This document shows, piece by piece, positions 55,767 through 64,000 of a stretch of 64,000 nucleotides of DNA (positions within the stretch are counted from its first letter, which is position 1; each line of letters opens with the position of its first letter). The stretch is from Deltaproteobacteria bacterium. Its GTDB lineage: Bacteria; Myxococcota_A; Polyangia; Polyangiales; JADJMO01. Made by a program: the position numbers and the translations under genes. Under the pieces are notes generated by a model. It was not told where the DNA came from. It was given only the letters and a program-made list of their open reading frames with translations, and searched no databases. The DNA lies in the NCBI GenBank assembly GCA_016182965.1, contig JACPFM010000063.1, positions 1 to 64,000 on the forward strand, read 5' to 3'.

Positions 55767-56981
55767 ATGTCGACCCGCCTCGCCAAGCGCCTCGATGTGG
55801 TCCAGCCCAGCGCGACGCTCGCCGTCTCGGCGCGCGCCGCCGCGCTCAAGGCGCAAGGCCGGACCATCTACCCGTTCGGCGTCGGCGAGCCTGACTTCGA
55901 CACGCCGGTGCACATCCGCGACGCCGCGAAGGCCGCCCTCGACAAGGGCGCCACGCGCTACACCGCGGTCAGCGGCACGCCGGAGCTCAAGAAGGCGGTC
56001 GCCGAGCACTCGGCGCGCACCCGCGGCGTGCCCTGCGAGCCGAGCCAGGTGGTCGTCGGCGTCGGCGCCAAGCACGTGCTCTTCAACCTCGCGCTCGCGC
56101 TCTACGAGCCGGGCGACGAGGTGATCATCCCGGCGCCGTACTGGGTCAGCTACCCGGAGCAGGTCCGCCTCTGCGGCGCCGAGGCCGTCATCCTCGAGAC
56201 GAGCGAGGCCGACGGGTTCCGCGTGCGCCCCGACGCGCTCGAGAAGGCGCTCAACGCGAAGACCAAGGCGGTCATCCTGTGCACGCCGTCCAACCCCACC
56301 GGCAGCGCCTACCCCGAGAGCGAGCTGCGCGCGATCTGCGAGGTGATGGCGAAGCACGACGCGTGGCTCATCGTCGACGAGATCTACTCCTCGCTCGTCT
56401 ACGACGGGTTCAGGTCGGTCTCGGCGCTCACGCTGTCGAGCGCGAAGGAGCGCGTCATCGTCGTCGACGGCGTGTCGAAGACCTACGCGATGACCGGCTG
56501 GCGCATCGGCTGGTCGATCACGCCGCCGCACGTGGCCAAGGTGCTCGACATGGTGCAGAGCCAGTCGACCACCAACGCCGCGGCCGTCGCGCAGGCCGCC
56601 GCCGTCGCCGCGATCACCGGCACCCAGGAGCCGGTCGAGCAGATGCGCGCGCGCTTCGAGGCGCGCCGCGATCTCATCGTGAAGCGCCTCAACGAGATCC
56701 CCGGCGTGAAGTGCCGCACGCCCGAGGGCGCGTTCTACGCCTTCGCCGATCTCCGCGGTCTGCTCGGGCTGCCGAGCCAGCACGCGCAGAGCGGCAAGCT
56801 CGCCGACGACCTCGAGATCGCGAAGTTCCTCCTCGAGGAGGCCGGCTGCGCCGCCGTGCCCGGCTCCGCGTTCGGCGCCCCCGGGTACATGCGCTTCTCC
56901 TACGCCACCAGCGAGGAGAACATCGAGAAGGGCCTCGCCGCCGCGAAGGCGGCCGTCGAGGCGGCGCGCGCGAAGGCCTGA
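55767..56981 (+). CDS. Class I aminotransferase (aspartate aminotransferase family)
   Basis: PLP enzyme of fold type I (404 residues), most like prokaryotic aspartate/aromatic aminotransferases of the Ib type. Motifs are PFGVGEPDFDTPVHI at the N-terminus, VGVGAKHVLFNLALALYEPG, PSNPTGSAYPESELR, IVDEIYSSLVYDG, and SKTYAMTGWRIGW with the Schiff-base Lys. The C-terminal substrate-domain Arg lies in YMRFSYATSEE. The ATG at 55767 matches the family start; an upstream in-frame ATG-like start (55731) adds 12 unlikely residues. The amino donor is not decided from sequence alone. It lies 54 bp after the VanW gene and 66 bp before the reductase, possibly one transcript. Confidence 0.94.
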   Translation: MSTRLAKRLDVVQPSATLAVSARAAALKAQGRTIYPFGVGEPDFDTPVHIRDAAKAALDKGATRYTAVSGTPELKKAVAEHSARTRGVPCEPSQVVVGVGAKHVLFNLALALYEPGDEVIIPAPYWVSYPEQVRLCGAEAVILETSEADGFRVRPDALEKALNAKTKAVILCTPSNPTGSAYPESELRAICEVMAKHDAWLIVDEIYSSLVYDGFRSVSALTLSSAKERVIVVDGVSKTYAMTGWRIGWSITPPHVAKVLDMVQSQSTTNAAAVAQAAAVAAITGTQEPVEQMRARFEARRDLIVKRLNEIPGVKCRTPEGAFYAFADLRGLLGLPSQHAQSGKLADDLEIAKFLLEEAGCAAVPGSAFGAPGYMRFSYATSEENIEKGLAAAKAAVEAARAKA

Positions 56982-57047
56982 CAGACCGGGCCTGCGGAGC
57001 CGATCAAGCGCGGTCGCCGACGTGCGGCCGGCGTACACTGCCGCACG

Positions 57048-58148
57048 ATGTCCAACGTCCTGATCACCGGTGCGACCGGGTTCCTCGGCCGCGAGATCGT
57101 GCGGCACGTGCTCGAGCGCGAGCCCGAGACGCCGCTCACGTTGCTCATCCGCGGCAAGGACGACGCCGACGCGCAGCGCCGCGGCAAGACGCTCGTCGAC
57201 GAGCTGATCGGTGCCGATCGGTCGTCGCGCGCGAGGGTCGCCATCGCGCGCGGCGACATCGAGAAGGATCGCCTCGGCATGGACGCCGCCGCGTGGGATC
57301 GGGTCGTCGCGACCACGTCGGCGGTCATCCACGGCGCCGCGTCGGTCAGCTTCACGCTGCCGATCGACGAGGCGCGCAACGTCAACCTCGAGGGCACCCG
57401 CCGCATCCTCGATCTGGCGAAGGCCGCGAAGGCGCGCGTGGACTACGTGGGCACCGCGTACGTCGCCGGCGATCGCCGCGGCGTGGCCTACGAGCACGAG
57501 CTCGACCTCGGGCAGCCGTTCCGCAACACCTACGAGCAGACGAAGATGGAGGCCGAGGCGCTGGTGCGCTCGCGGTTCGGCGAGCAGCCGATCGCCATCT
57601 TCCGCCCGAGCATCATCGTCGGCGACTCGCGCACCGGTCGCACCGCGAGCTTCAAGGTCCTCTACTGGCCGCTGAAGATCTACGCGCAAGGCTTCGCCAG
57701 GTTCGTGCCCGGGCGCCGCTCGACGCCCGTCGACGTGGTGCCGAGCGACTACGTGGTCGACGCGATCATGGCCATCCGCAAGCGCGAAGACAGCCTCGGT
57801 CGCGCGTACCACCTCGCGGCCGGCCTGGAACGCGACAGCACCATCGGCGAGCTCACCGATCTCGCGAGCGAGTTCTTCGGCGTGCGCAAGCCGCTCTTCG
57901 TCAACCCCGACCTGGTGCTCGGCTGGTTCCGGCCGCTCGTCGATCGGTTCGCCTGGGGCAAGTTCAAGCACCGCATGATCACCGCGCGCGTGTACACGCC
58001 TTACCTCAACCTGGCGCTGCGCTACGACACCTCGCAAGCGCGCGCGGCGCTCGCGGGCACGGGCATCGAGGTGCCGCCGGTGCGCGACTACTTCACCACG
58101 CTATTTCGCTATTGCCTCGACACCGACTGGGGCAAGCGCCCGGCTTGA
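57048..58148 (+). CDS. NAD(P)-dependent extended SDR, thioester-reductase-like
   Basis: A 366-residue Rossmann enzyme of the extended short-chain dehydrogenase/male-sterility NAD-binding type. The cofactor loop is GATGFLG (8-14) and the active site Tyr162-xxx-Lys166 lies in NTYEQTKMEAE. The region FRPSIIVGDSRTGRT is typical of the fatty-acyl-CoA/thioester reductase branch. The C-terminal 120 residues are the lid domain and carry aromatic residues (WFRPLVDRFAWGKFKH). The substrate is unknown; a lipid or thioester substrate is only suggested by the family. Three TCGTCAG-type heptamers start on the base after its stop codon. Confidence 0.88.
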   Translation: MSNVLITGATGFLGREIVRHVLEREPETPLTLLIRGKDDADAQRRGKTLVDELIGADRSSRARVAIARGDIEKDRLGMDAAAWDRVVATTSAVIHGAASVSFTLPIDEARNVNLEGTRRILDLAKAAKARVDYVGTAYVAGDRRGVAYEHELDLGQPFRNTYEQTKMEAEALVRSRFGEQPIAIFRPSIIVGDSRTGRTASFKVLYWPLKIYAQGFARFVPGRRSTPVDVVPSDYVVDAIMAIRKREDSLGRAYHLAAGLERDSTIGELTDLASEFFGVRKPLFVNPDLVLGWFRPLVDRFAWGKFKHRMITARVYTPYLNLALRYDTSQARAALAGTGIEVPPVRDYFTTLFRYCLDTDWGKRPA

Positions 58149-58390
58149 AGTCGTTAGTCGTCAGTCGTCAGCACGGCCGCGGACGTCTATGGGTCTAGAG
58201 TCTAGAGTCTAGAGTCTAGAGTGGGTTTGCACCTGAACTCCGTCCGACGCGAGGTGCGGTCTCGAGAGAGCACTCCGGTTTCAGGAGCCCGCGTCAGGTT
58301 CCCGCTAGCCGTGTTCCACGGCGAGAGGGCACCTCGCGAGTGTCTCGGGTGCTCTAGACTCTAGACCGGCTGACGCTCGACGACCGACGG
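58149..58390. repeat. Paired heptamer arrays between convergent genes
   Basis: The left side has TCGTTAG/TCGTCAG units (58149-58171), then four GTCTAGA units (58193-58220). The right side has two TCTAGAC units (58353-58366), then three degenerate units CTGACGC, TCGACGA, CCGACGG (58370-58390) abutting the stop of the membrane gene. Both flanks therefore show the order stop, TCGTCAG-type, TCTAGAG-type on their own coding strands. The TCTAGAG arms are complementary with a loop of about 130 bp. No gene lies inside. Confidence 0.9.
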
Positions 58391-59479
58391 CTACTGCCGG
58401 CCCCGCGCCGAGGGTGCCTCGGCCTCGCGCGCCGCCCGCGACAGCGTGAGCGCAGCGAGCGCCGCGATGACCAGCTCGAGACCGCGCAGCGGCGTGTCGA
58501 CCTGTCCGCGCGACAGCACCGCGAGGCCCATCGCGCAGAGCAGCGGGAAGGCGCCGCGCGTCGCGCTCGCGATGGCGGCCAGGGGCAGGGTGACCGACGC
58601 CACCTCGGTGAACACCAACGGCAACAGCGACACGCGCACGTGCCGCTCCACCAGGGCGATCTCGTTCGTCGCCGCGTCGGCCGACACCCAGCTCGGCAGC
58701 GGACCGCTCCCCTGCACCCGCAGTGACAACGCGCGCTGCAGGGCGTCGCGCGCGGTGCCGGCCGACGAGAGGCTCGCTCCGAGCGTCCACGTCGTCAGCC
58801 CGAAGGCGATCGCGAGCGCGACGAACGCGGCCACCGCGCCGCGCGCGCCGGGGCGGTGCACCAGGTAGATGACCAGGAACACCTGCGCGAGGACCTCGAA
58901 CGCCAGCGCCGCCGACGCGGCGACCTGCCCCCACGCGTACGCGTTGGGCGTGCCGCGTTTCAGCGCGTTCCATGCGACGCCCCACGCGATGACGCGCAGG
59001 AGCGCGGCGAACGCGAGCAGCCCGAGCTGGATGCCGAGCGCGCGCGTCTCGGTCGGCGCGACCGCCTCGACGGTCGCCGCGACCAGCACCGCGAAGGCGC
59101 CCGCGAAGAGCACCACCAGCTGCGCCGGCTCGAGGACGCGCCCGATGGCGACGGCGACGAAGGTGAACACGAGGCCGGCGCCGAAGGTGGACACCAGCCG
59201 CGTCGACAGCGAGGTGCGCGGGTTGCCGACGACCGCGAGCACCAGGACCATCAGCGCGAGCATCCCGAGCATCGCGGCCGAGACCGAGGTCAGGTTCGCC
59301 CACTTGCGCCAGCGCGCGACCTGCGCCTCGGCGCCGACGCCGACCCAGCCGGGCGCGAGCAGGCCGCCGACGACGTTGGCGGCGATCGCCAGCAGCGCGA
59401 ACGGCAGCAGCACGCCGATGGCGAACGACTCGCGCGGAGCCGAGACCGGGATCTCTCCCCGGTCGCTTCCGGGGCTCAC
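58391..59479 (-). CDS. Polytopic membrane protein of unknown function
   Basis: A 362-residue protein from a GTG start 10 bases after the YbjN-like gene stop. Eight to nine hydrophobic helices are visible: FAIGVLLPFALLAIAANVVG, MLGMLALMVLVLAVVG, FGAGLVFTFVAVAIG, LVVLFAGAFAVLVAA, LGLLAFAALLRVIA, VLAQVFLVIYLV and VAAFVALAIAFGLTTW, among others. The sequence is Ala/Leu/Val-rich without charged residues conserved in a transporter-like way. No family is recognised. It shares strand and near-zero spacing with the YbjN-like gene, so the two are likely coexpressed. Exact start is uncertain: another GTG lies 11 codons downstream. Confidence 0.78.
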   Translation of the reverse strand: MSPGSDRGEIPVSAPRESFAIGVLLPFALLAIAANVVGGLLAPGWVGVGAEAQVARWRKWANLTSVSAAMLGMLALMVLVLAVVGNPRTSLSTRLVSTFGAGLVFTFVAVAIGRVLEPAQLVVLFAGAFAVLVAATVEAVAPTETRALGIQLGLLAFAALLRVIAWGVAWNALKRGTPNAYAWGQVAASAALAFEVLAQVFLVIYLVHRPGARGAVAAFVALAIAFGLTTWTLGASLSSAGTARDALQRALSLRVQGSGPLPSWVSADAATNEIALVERHVRVSLLPLVFTEVASVTLPLAAIASATRGAFPLLCAMGLAVLSRGQVDTPLRGLELVIAALAALTLSRAAREAEAPSARGRQ

Positions 59480-59489
59480 GTCGTGCCCC

Positions 59490-59978
59490 TCAGGCCTCGC
59501 CCCAGCCGCGGTGCTCGAGCTCGCCCTTGAGCGACGCCAACGCGGACTCCTCGAGGAGCTGTTGCATGGTCTGACCACCGGCCTCGGCGACGATCTGATC
59601 GTCGTACTCGTCGGACACCAGCGCTACGTCGCGCAGCGTGGCGAGGACCTCGGGCTCGTCGAGCGTGTCGCCGCCGAGCAGCGTGTGGGAGAAGGTTACG
59701 CACGACGAGTCGCGCACGAACCCGAAGGCGCCGAAGCGCAGCCGCGCGTTGAGGCGCAGGAGCTTGAGGGCGAGATCGGGGTTCATCTCGACGCCTCGCG
59801 CGAGCTGCGCGACGAAGCGCACCAGGGAGCGATCGGCGCCCCAGTCGCTCACCAGCAGGTACACGTACGCGCTGCCCTGCCTGACGACGTAGAAGTTCTT
59901 GTCGATCTTCTGGAAGGCGGGGCTCTGCCCCAGGACCTGCTCGATCTTCGCGCAGGAGCGGCGGGAGGCGTCGTTCAT
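59490..59978 (-). CDS. YbjN-domain (chaperone-like) protein
   Basis: A 162-residue soluble protein matching the YbjN/type III secretion chaperone-like (CesT/SycE) fold. The pattern is KIEQVLGQSPAFQKIDKNF near the N-terminus, YVYLLVSDWGADRSLVRFVA, a helix LARGVEMNPDLALKLLRLNA, FGAFGFVRDSSCVTFSHTLL, and a final helix with LATLRDVALVSDEYDDQIV. YbjN proteins are linked to stress tolerance in some bacteria without a defined reaction. The gene is followed 10 bases later by the polytopic membrane protein. Its 5' region contains a TCGARGG heptamer array, shared with the divergent fbp gene. Confidence 0.85.
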   Translation of the reverse strand: MNDASRRSCAKIEQVLGQSPAFQKIDKNFYVVRQGSAYVYLLVSDWGADRSLVRFVAQLARGVEMNPDLALKLLRLNARLRFGAFGFVRDSSCVTFSHTLLGGDTLDEPEVLATLRDVALVSDEYDDQIVAEAGGQTMQQLLEESALASLKGELEHRGWGEA

Positions 59979-59988
59979 GGGGATTCGA

Positions 59989-60016
59989 AGGTCGAGGGTC
60001 GAGGGTCGAAGGTCAA
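59989..60016. repeat. Heptamer array in a divergent promoter region, 4 units
   Basis: AGGTCGA, GGGTCGA, GGGTCGA, AGGTCAA in tandem on the plus strand, 11 bases upstream of the YbjN-like start and 136 bases before fbp. This is the only array of the family that lies 5' of both neighbours. Confidence 0.85.
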
Positions 60017-60151
60017 GCGCCGACTGCGCCGGGCGAGAGTACCCGCCGGTCGCGCGGTGGTCGAGCGAGATCCCGACGCCGCTGCGGCGTCAGAGCCGTG
60101 GACCGGCCCGGCCTGGACTCTGCGCGGGCGCCGGGTCACAAAGGGCCCAGC

Positions 60152-61203
<1,052 letters not shown>

Positions 61204-61207
<4 letters not shown>

Positions 61208-62010
61208 TCCCGGCGATCTCCGTCGATCAGGCGATCGCCCGCCTCGAGGCGACGATCGCGGAGGTCGGCGTCGACCGCGCCGCGCTCGCCACCGACGGCG
61301 ACGGCACGCTGTGGACCCACGACGTCGGCGAGGCGCTGTTCGACGAGATCCTCGAGGCGGGCCTGGTGGGCGAGCCCGCGCGCGCCGCGCGCCTGGCCGA
61401 GGCAGACGCCCACGGGGTGAACGTCGCCGACCGCTCCGACCCGACGGCGATCGCCCGCACGCTGTTCGACGCGTACGTGGCGCTGCGCTTCCCGGAGGAC
61501 CGGATGTGCGCGGCGATGGCCTGGTGCATGGCCGGCATGCGGGCCGAGGTGCTCGCCGCCTTCTGCGACGACGTGCTCCTGCGCTCGTTCCGCCTGCGTG
61601 AGCGGTGGATCGCCGAGTCGCACGAGCTGCTCCGCTGGGCCGCCGCGCGCTCGCTGCCGATCTGGCTCGTCTCCGCGTCGCCCTTCGCCGTGGTCGATCG
61701 CGCCGCCGCGCTGGTCGCCGACGCCGCCTGCATCGCGCCGCCGCGGGTGATCGCGATGACCCCGCGGCTGGTCGAAGGCGTGATCGCCCCGGCGATCGAG
61801 GGCATCTGGCCGTACGGCGAGGGCAAGCGCACCGCGCTCCTCTCCGCGCTCGAGCACGAGCGTCGCGTGGTGGTGGCCGCGATGGGCGACAACGTCTTCG
61901 ACGCGCCGATGCTCCGCCTCTCGCACCTGCCGCTGGCGATCCGCCCCAAGCCCGCGCTGGCGCGGGTGGCGGCCGAGATCCCCGGGCTGCTCCGCCTCGC
62001 CGGGCAATAA
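61204..62010 (+). CDS. HAD-superfamily hydrolase
   Basis: A 268-residue phosphatase-type HAD protein. Motif I is DGDGTLWTHD (31-40; the nucleophile is Asp31), motif II is near WLVSASPFAVVD, and motif III is MGDNVFDAPML. A helical cap sits between motifs I and II, as in phosphoserine-phosphatase-like (HAD-IB) members. The substrate is not predictable from sequence. It begins at a TTG overlapping the fbp stop (TTGA), an unusual start justified by the coupling and by family similarity beginning a few residues later. The partnership with fbp hints at a sugar or small phosphorylated metabolite as substrate (inference). Confidence 0.9.
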
Positions 62011-62370
62011 GCGTACTAGTACCGCCGGCCGGAAGTGTCCGCATACTTCGAGCGATGGGCCGCGGTACGCGGCAGCGGCAGCGGTAGCGGGCGCGGGAGC
62101 GGAAGCGTGAGCGGCGGCGGCAGCGGTCAGCGGGATGGGCTCGCGATCCGTGTACGCCGCGCCGGAACTTCGTTCCGGGTTCGGCTGCCGCCGAACGCTC
62201 GGCTGCGCCGAGCCGCGGGTACCTGGACACTCACAAGGGGGCGCCGCGCGCCCCCTCGCTCCTCGCTCCGCTCGTCGCTTCACCCCCTGCGAGAAGTCGC
62301 TCCGCGACTTCGCTAGTACGGCGCCCCAACGTTCGGGAAGGATCCAGGTACGAACTCCCAGTGCGCCGTA
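62011..62370. repeat. Non-coding hairpin-rich region between convergent genes
   Basis: The region begins with about nine imperfect GGnAGC hexamers (62071-62124). Palindromes follow at 62163-62177, 62179-62196, 62197-62213, about 62236-62256 and 62293-62311. Finally the inverted pair CTAGTACGGCGC (62313-62324) and GCGCCGTACTAG (62363-62374) overlaps the RluD stop. No gene was seen. The last pair may act as a bidirectional terminator. Confidence 0.75.
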
Positions 62371-63366
62371 CTAGAGCGCGCGCAGCGCCGCGACCGCGCG
62401 CGCGAAGTCCTCGGGCCACGGGGCCTCGAAGCGCATCGGCGCGCCGGTGCGCGGGTGCGCGAAGCCGAGCACGCGCGCGTGGAGCGCCTGTCGTCCGAGC
62501 GCATCGGCCACCGCGCGCACCGCCGGGTCGCGCGGCGCCCGGCCGTAGACCGCGTCGGCGAGCAGCGGCGCGCCGTGCTCGGCGAGGTGCACCCGGATCT
62601 GATGCGTGCGACCGGTCTCTAGCCGGCACTCGACGCGGGCGACGGTCCTGGCGAAGCGCTCGACGACGCGGACGTGGGTGACGGCGCGCCTGGCCTCGGC
62701 CCCACGCGCGTTGCGGCCCGTGAAGCGCTTGCGATCGGTCGGATGGCGGCCGTGCAGCGTGTCGAACGTCGCCTCGTCGGGCAGCGCGCCGACGGCGATG
62801 GCGTCGTAGACGCGCTCGATGTCGTGGCGGGCGAACGCCTGCTTGAGCGCCTCGCGTGCGGCCGCGGTGCGGGCCACGACCAGCACGCCGCTCGTGTCCT
62901 TGTCGATTCGGTGGACGATCCCGGGGCGGGGCGGTCCGGCGTTCCGCTCGGGCGACGGCTCGTCCTCTTCGTCGGCCAGCGGCCCCCGCGCGAGCAGGCC
63001 GTGCACCAGGGTGCCCTCCCAGTGTCCTTTGGCGGGGTGCACCACGACGCCGGCGGGTTTGTCGACGACCACGAGGTCGTCGTCCTCGTAGAGCACCGTG
63101 AAGGGGACGCTCGCATCGGGCTTGGCCTCGCTGGGAGGCGGGGGCAGGGGCCGAGCCACGATGTGCGCGCCAGCCCGCACCTTCTCGGCCGCGCGCCTGG
63201 CGACGCGGCCGTCGACCACGACGCGACCGGCGTCGATCCAGCGGGCCACCTCGGCCCGCGAGGGGCTCGCCGTCGAGCCGGCCAAGAGCGTCGCGAGCGC
63301 GCGATCGAGCCGCTCGCCGTCCTGAGCGGCGGCGACGACCACGACGAGCGGCGCAGGCTCGCTCAC
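62371..63366 (-). CDS. rluD: RluA/RluD-family 23S rRNA pseudouridine synthase
   Basis: A 331-residue enzyme converting uridine to pseudouridine in rRNA. An N-terminal S4 RNA-binding domain (about 16-75, RLDRALATLL...DAGRVVVDGR) precedes the catalytic domain with HRIDKDTSG (152-160; catalytic Asp155), ARHDIERVYDAIAVG, LETGRTHQIRVHL and HARVLGFAHPRTG. This is the RluA family; the S4 domain favours an RluC/RluD-like role, and the exact target uridines are not decidable here. The GTG start overlaps the stop of the 87-residue gene (GTGA). Confidence 0.93.
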   Translation of the reverse strand: MSEPAPLVVVVAAAQDGERLDRALATLLAGSTASPSRAEVARWIDAGRVVVDGRVARRAAEKVRAGAHIVARPLPPPPSEAKPDASVPFTVLYEDDDLVVVDKPAGVVVHPAKGHWEGTLVHGLLARGPLADEEDEPSPERNAGPPRPGIVHRIDKDTSGVLVVARTAAAREALKQAFARHDIERVYDAIAVGALPDEATFDTLHGRHPTDRKRFTGRNARGAEARRAVTHVRVVERFARTVARVECRLETGRTHQIRVHLAEHGAPLLADAVYGRAPRDPAVRAVADALGRQALHARVLGFAHPRTGAPMRFEAPWPEDFARAVAALRAL

Positions 63367-63626
63367 CACATCTTCGAGCGGATGTGCCCCTTGCCGCGGA
63401 TGAGCAGGTCGACGATCGCCCGATCGTAGAAGTTCTTCGCGTACAGCTCGGGCGAGACGCGCGAGTTGTAGAGCGCGCGGCCCTCCTCGATGTCGGCCGA
63501 CAGCTCCTCGAAGAGGTTGTCGTTGGCGATGCCGCGCTCGATCTTCTCGGCGTTGTAGAGCGAGAGGTCGCTGGCGATCGCGCGCGCGAGGCGCCGCGCG
63601 GCCTCCTCGATCTCGATGAGGGCCAT
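63363..63626 (-). CDS. Conserved 87-residue hypothetical protein
   Basis: Small soluble protein, no named family that I can assign. Helical throughout: MALIEIEEAARRLARAIASD, then SLYNAEKIERGIANDNLFEE and a third helix ending near NFYDRAIVDLLIRGKG. The density of charged residues and absence of Cys suggest a cytoplasmic helical bundle. The ATG at 63626 is the first gene of a pair: its stop overlaps the rluD GTG (GTGA). It is divergent from mglB across 310 bp of hairpin-repeat DNA. Confidence 0.85.
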   Translation of the reverse strand: MALIEIEEAARRLARAIASDLSLYNAEKIERGIANDNLFEELSADIEEGRALYNSRVSPELYAKNFYDRAIVDLLIRGKGHIRSKMW

Positions 63627-63795
63627 GTCTCGGGCAGCCTACAGCGGCGAGCGCGAAAAAGCGACCGTGCACGAGGGCCTGCCGAGCGTCCGAGCCGCCG
63701 CCGCGGCCGGCTTCGATCGGGGCAGCGAGGCGCGCTCCCGGTACACCAGGGGTTGAAGAACCGCGCCGCCTCGGGTACCTCTCTGGGTCCTGTCG

Positions 63796-63904
63796 CCCGA
63801 ATCATCGGGCGCAGGCGCGACGCCCGAATCCTTCGGGCGCTGTCGCGACGCCCGAATCTTCGGGCGCTGTCGTGACGCCTGAATCTTCGGGCGCTGCCAC
63901 GCGG
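63796..63904. repeat. Four tandem 27-28-bp hairpin units before mglB
   Basis: Units begin at 63796, 63823, 63851 and 63878. Each has the palindrome CCCGAATC(n)TTCGGGCG followed by a CTGTCGCGACG spacer; the first and last are degenerate. The array sits in the 310-bp divergent region, 33 bases before the mglB start. Nothing else was recognised in 63627-63936. Confidence 0.85.
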
Positions 63905-63936
63905 TCCGTTGAGGCTCCGAAGACGACGAGGGTTGG

Positions 63937-64000
63937 ATGGCGAAAGACCAGATGGTCATGTACGAGGAGGAGTTCAACCAGATCCAGCTTGTCGTCGACA
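63937..64000 (+). CDS. mglB: MglB, Roadblock/LC7 polarity GAP (5' fragment, cut by window end)
   Basis: Only 21 codons are present: MAKDQMVMYEEEFNQIQLVV followed by D. The segment closely resembles the N-terminus of Myxococcus MglB (…QLVMYEEEFTKINAVCD from memory of the family). MglB activates the GTPase of the small Ras-like protein MglA and marks the lagging pole in gliding-motility polarity. A GAGG ribosome site (63928-63931) precedes the ATG at 63937. mglA would be expected immediately downstream, outside the window. The region upstream carries the hairpin array. Confidence 0.8.
   Translation, partial: MAKDQMVMYEEEFNQIQLVVD

Noticed and set aside
63796-63904. CRISPR array
   Set aside because: Units abut each other with no variable spacers and are palindromic over most of their length; no cas genes nearby.

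Overview
The window is very GC-rich and reads as chromosomal DNA of a Myxococcota species, most likely a Polyangia/Sorangium-type myxobacterium. The evidence is two proteins ending in MYXO-CTERM-like sorting tails, several Ser/Thr kinases with myxobacterial features, an FHA/sigma-54 activator, TSP3-OmpA and Cys-rich surface lipoproteins, and the first 21 codons of a recognisable mglB at the right edge. The coding strand has extreme third-position GC, so most long open frames are shadows of real genes. I recognise about 40 genes, one tRNA-Gln, one decayed transposase and one frameshifted gene.

Layout. 1-1400: transposase remnant, a dispersed repeat and a heptamer array. 1400-5667: Ser/Thr kinase divergent from an FHA-sigma54 activator, then a membrane protein. 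5787-8930: DUF1428 protein, FAD protein and two small conserved-looking proteins. 8940-12984: tightly overlapped purM-purN-(beta-lactamase/NamZ) operon. 13061-13341: MITE-like element. 13366-18736: giant kinase-TPR gene broken by a frameshift. 18933-22156: DciA-like DUF721 protein, two small Cys-rich lipoproteins and a MATE pump. 22256-28516: large Cys-rich lipoprotein, collagen-like protein and TSP3-OmpA lipoprotein. 28720-35970: TamB and TamA-like envelope assembly pair. 36061-38462: Rieske plus cytochrome b fused to two c-haem domains. 38514-46123: SUMF1-like lipoprotein, a 12-repeat Cys-rich protein, a lipocalin-like protein and a MYXO-CTERM protein. 46349-53653: alanine racemase, then an MCP / Ser-Thr kinase / hybrid CheA cluster. 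53821-53891: tRNA-Gln. 54060-64000: VanW protein, aminotransferase, reductase, membrane protein, YbjN protein, fructose bisphosphatase, HAD hydrolase, RluD, an 87-residue protein and mglB.

The genes fall into a few working groups: envelope biogenesis and cell-wall turnover (TamA/TamB, NamZ, Alr, VanW), surface decoration by Cys-rich or collagen-like secreted proteins, eukaryote-like kinase signalling (three kinases, one beside an FHA regulator and one inside a chemosensory cluster), and electron transport by a compact bc-type complex.

The least explained signal is a family of 7-bp tandem arrays (units such as TCGTCAG, TCTAGAG, TCGAAGG). They follow stop codons in a fixed orientation relative to the gene. 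Between convergent genes they form long inverted repeats.
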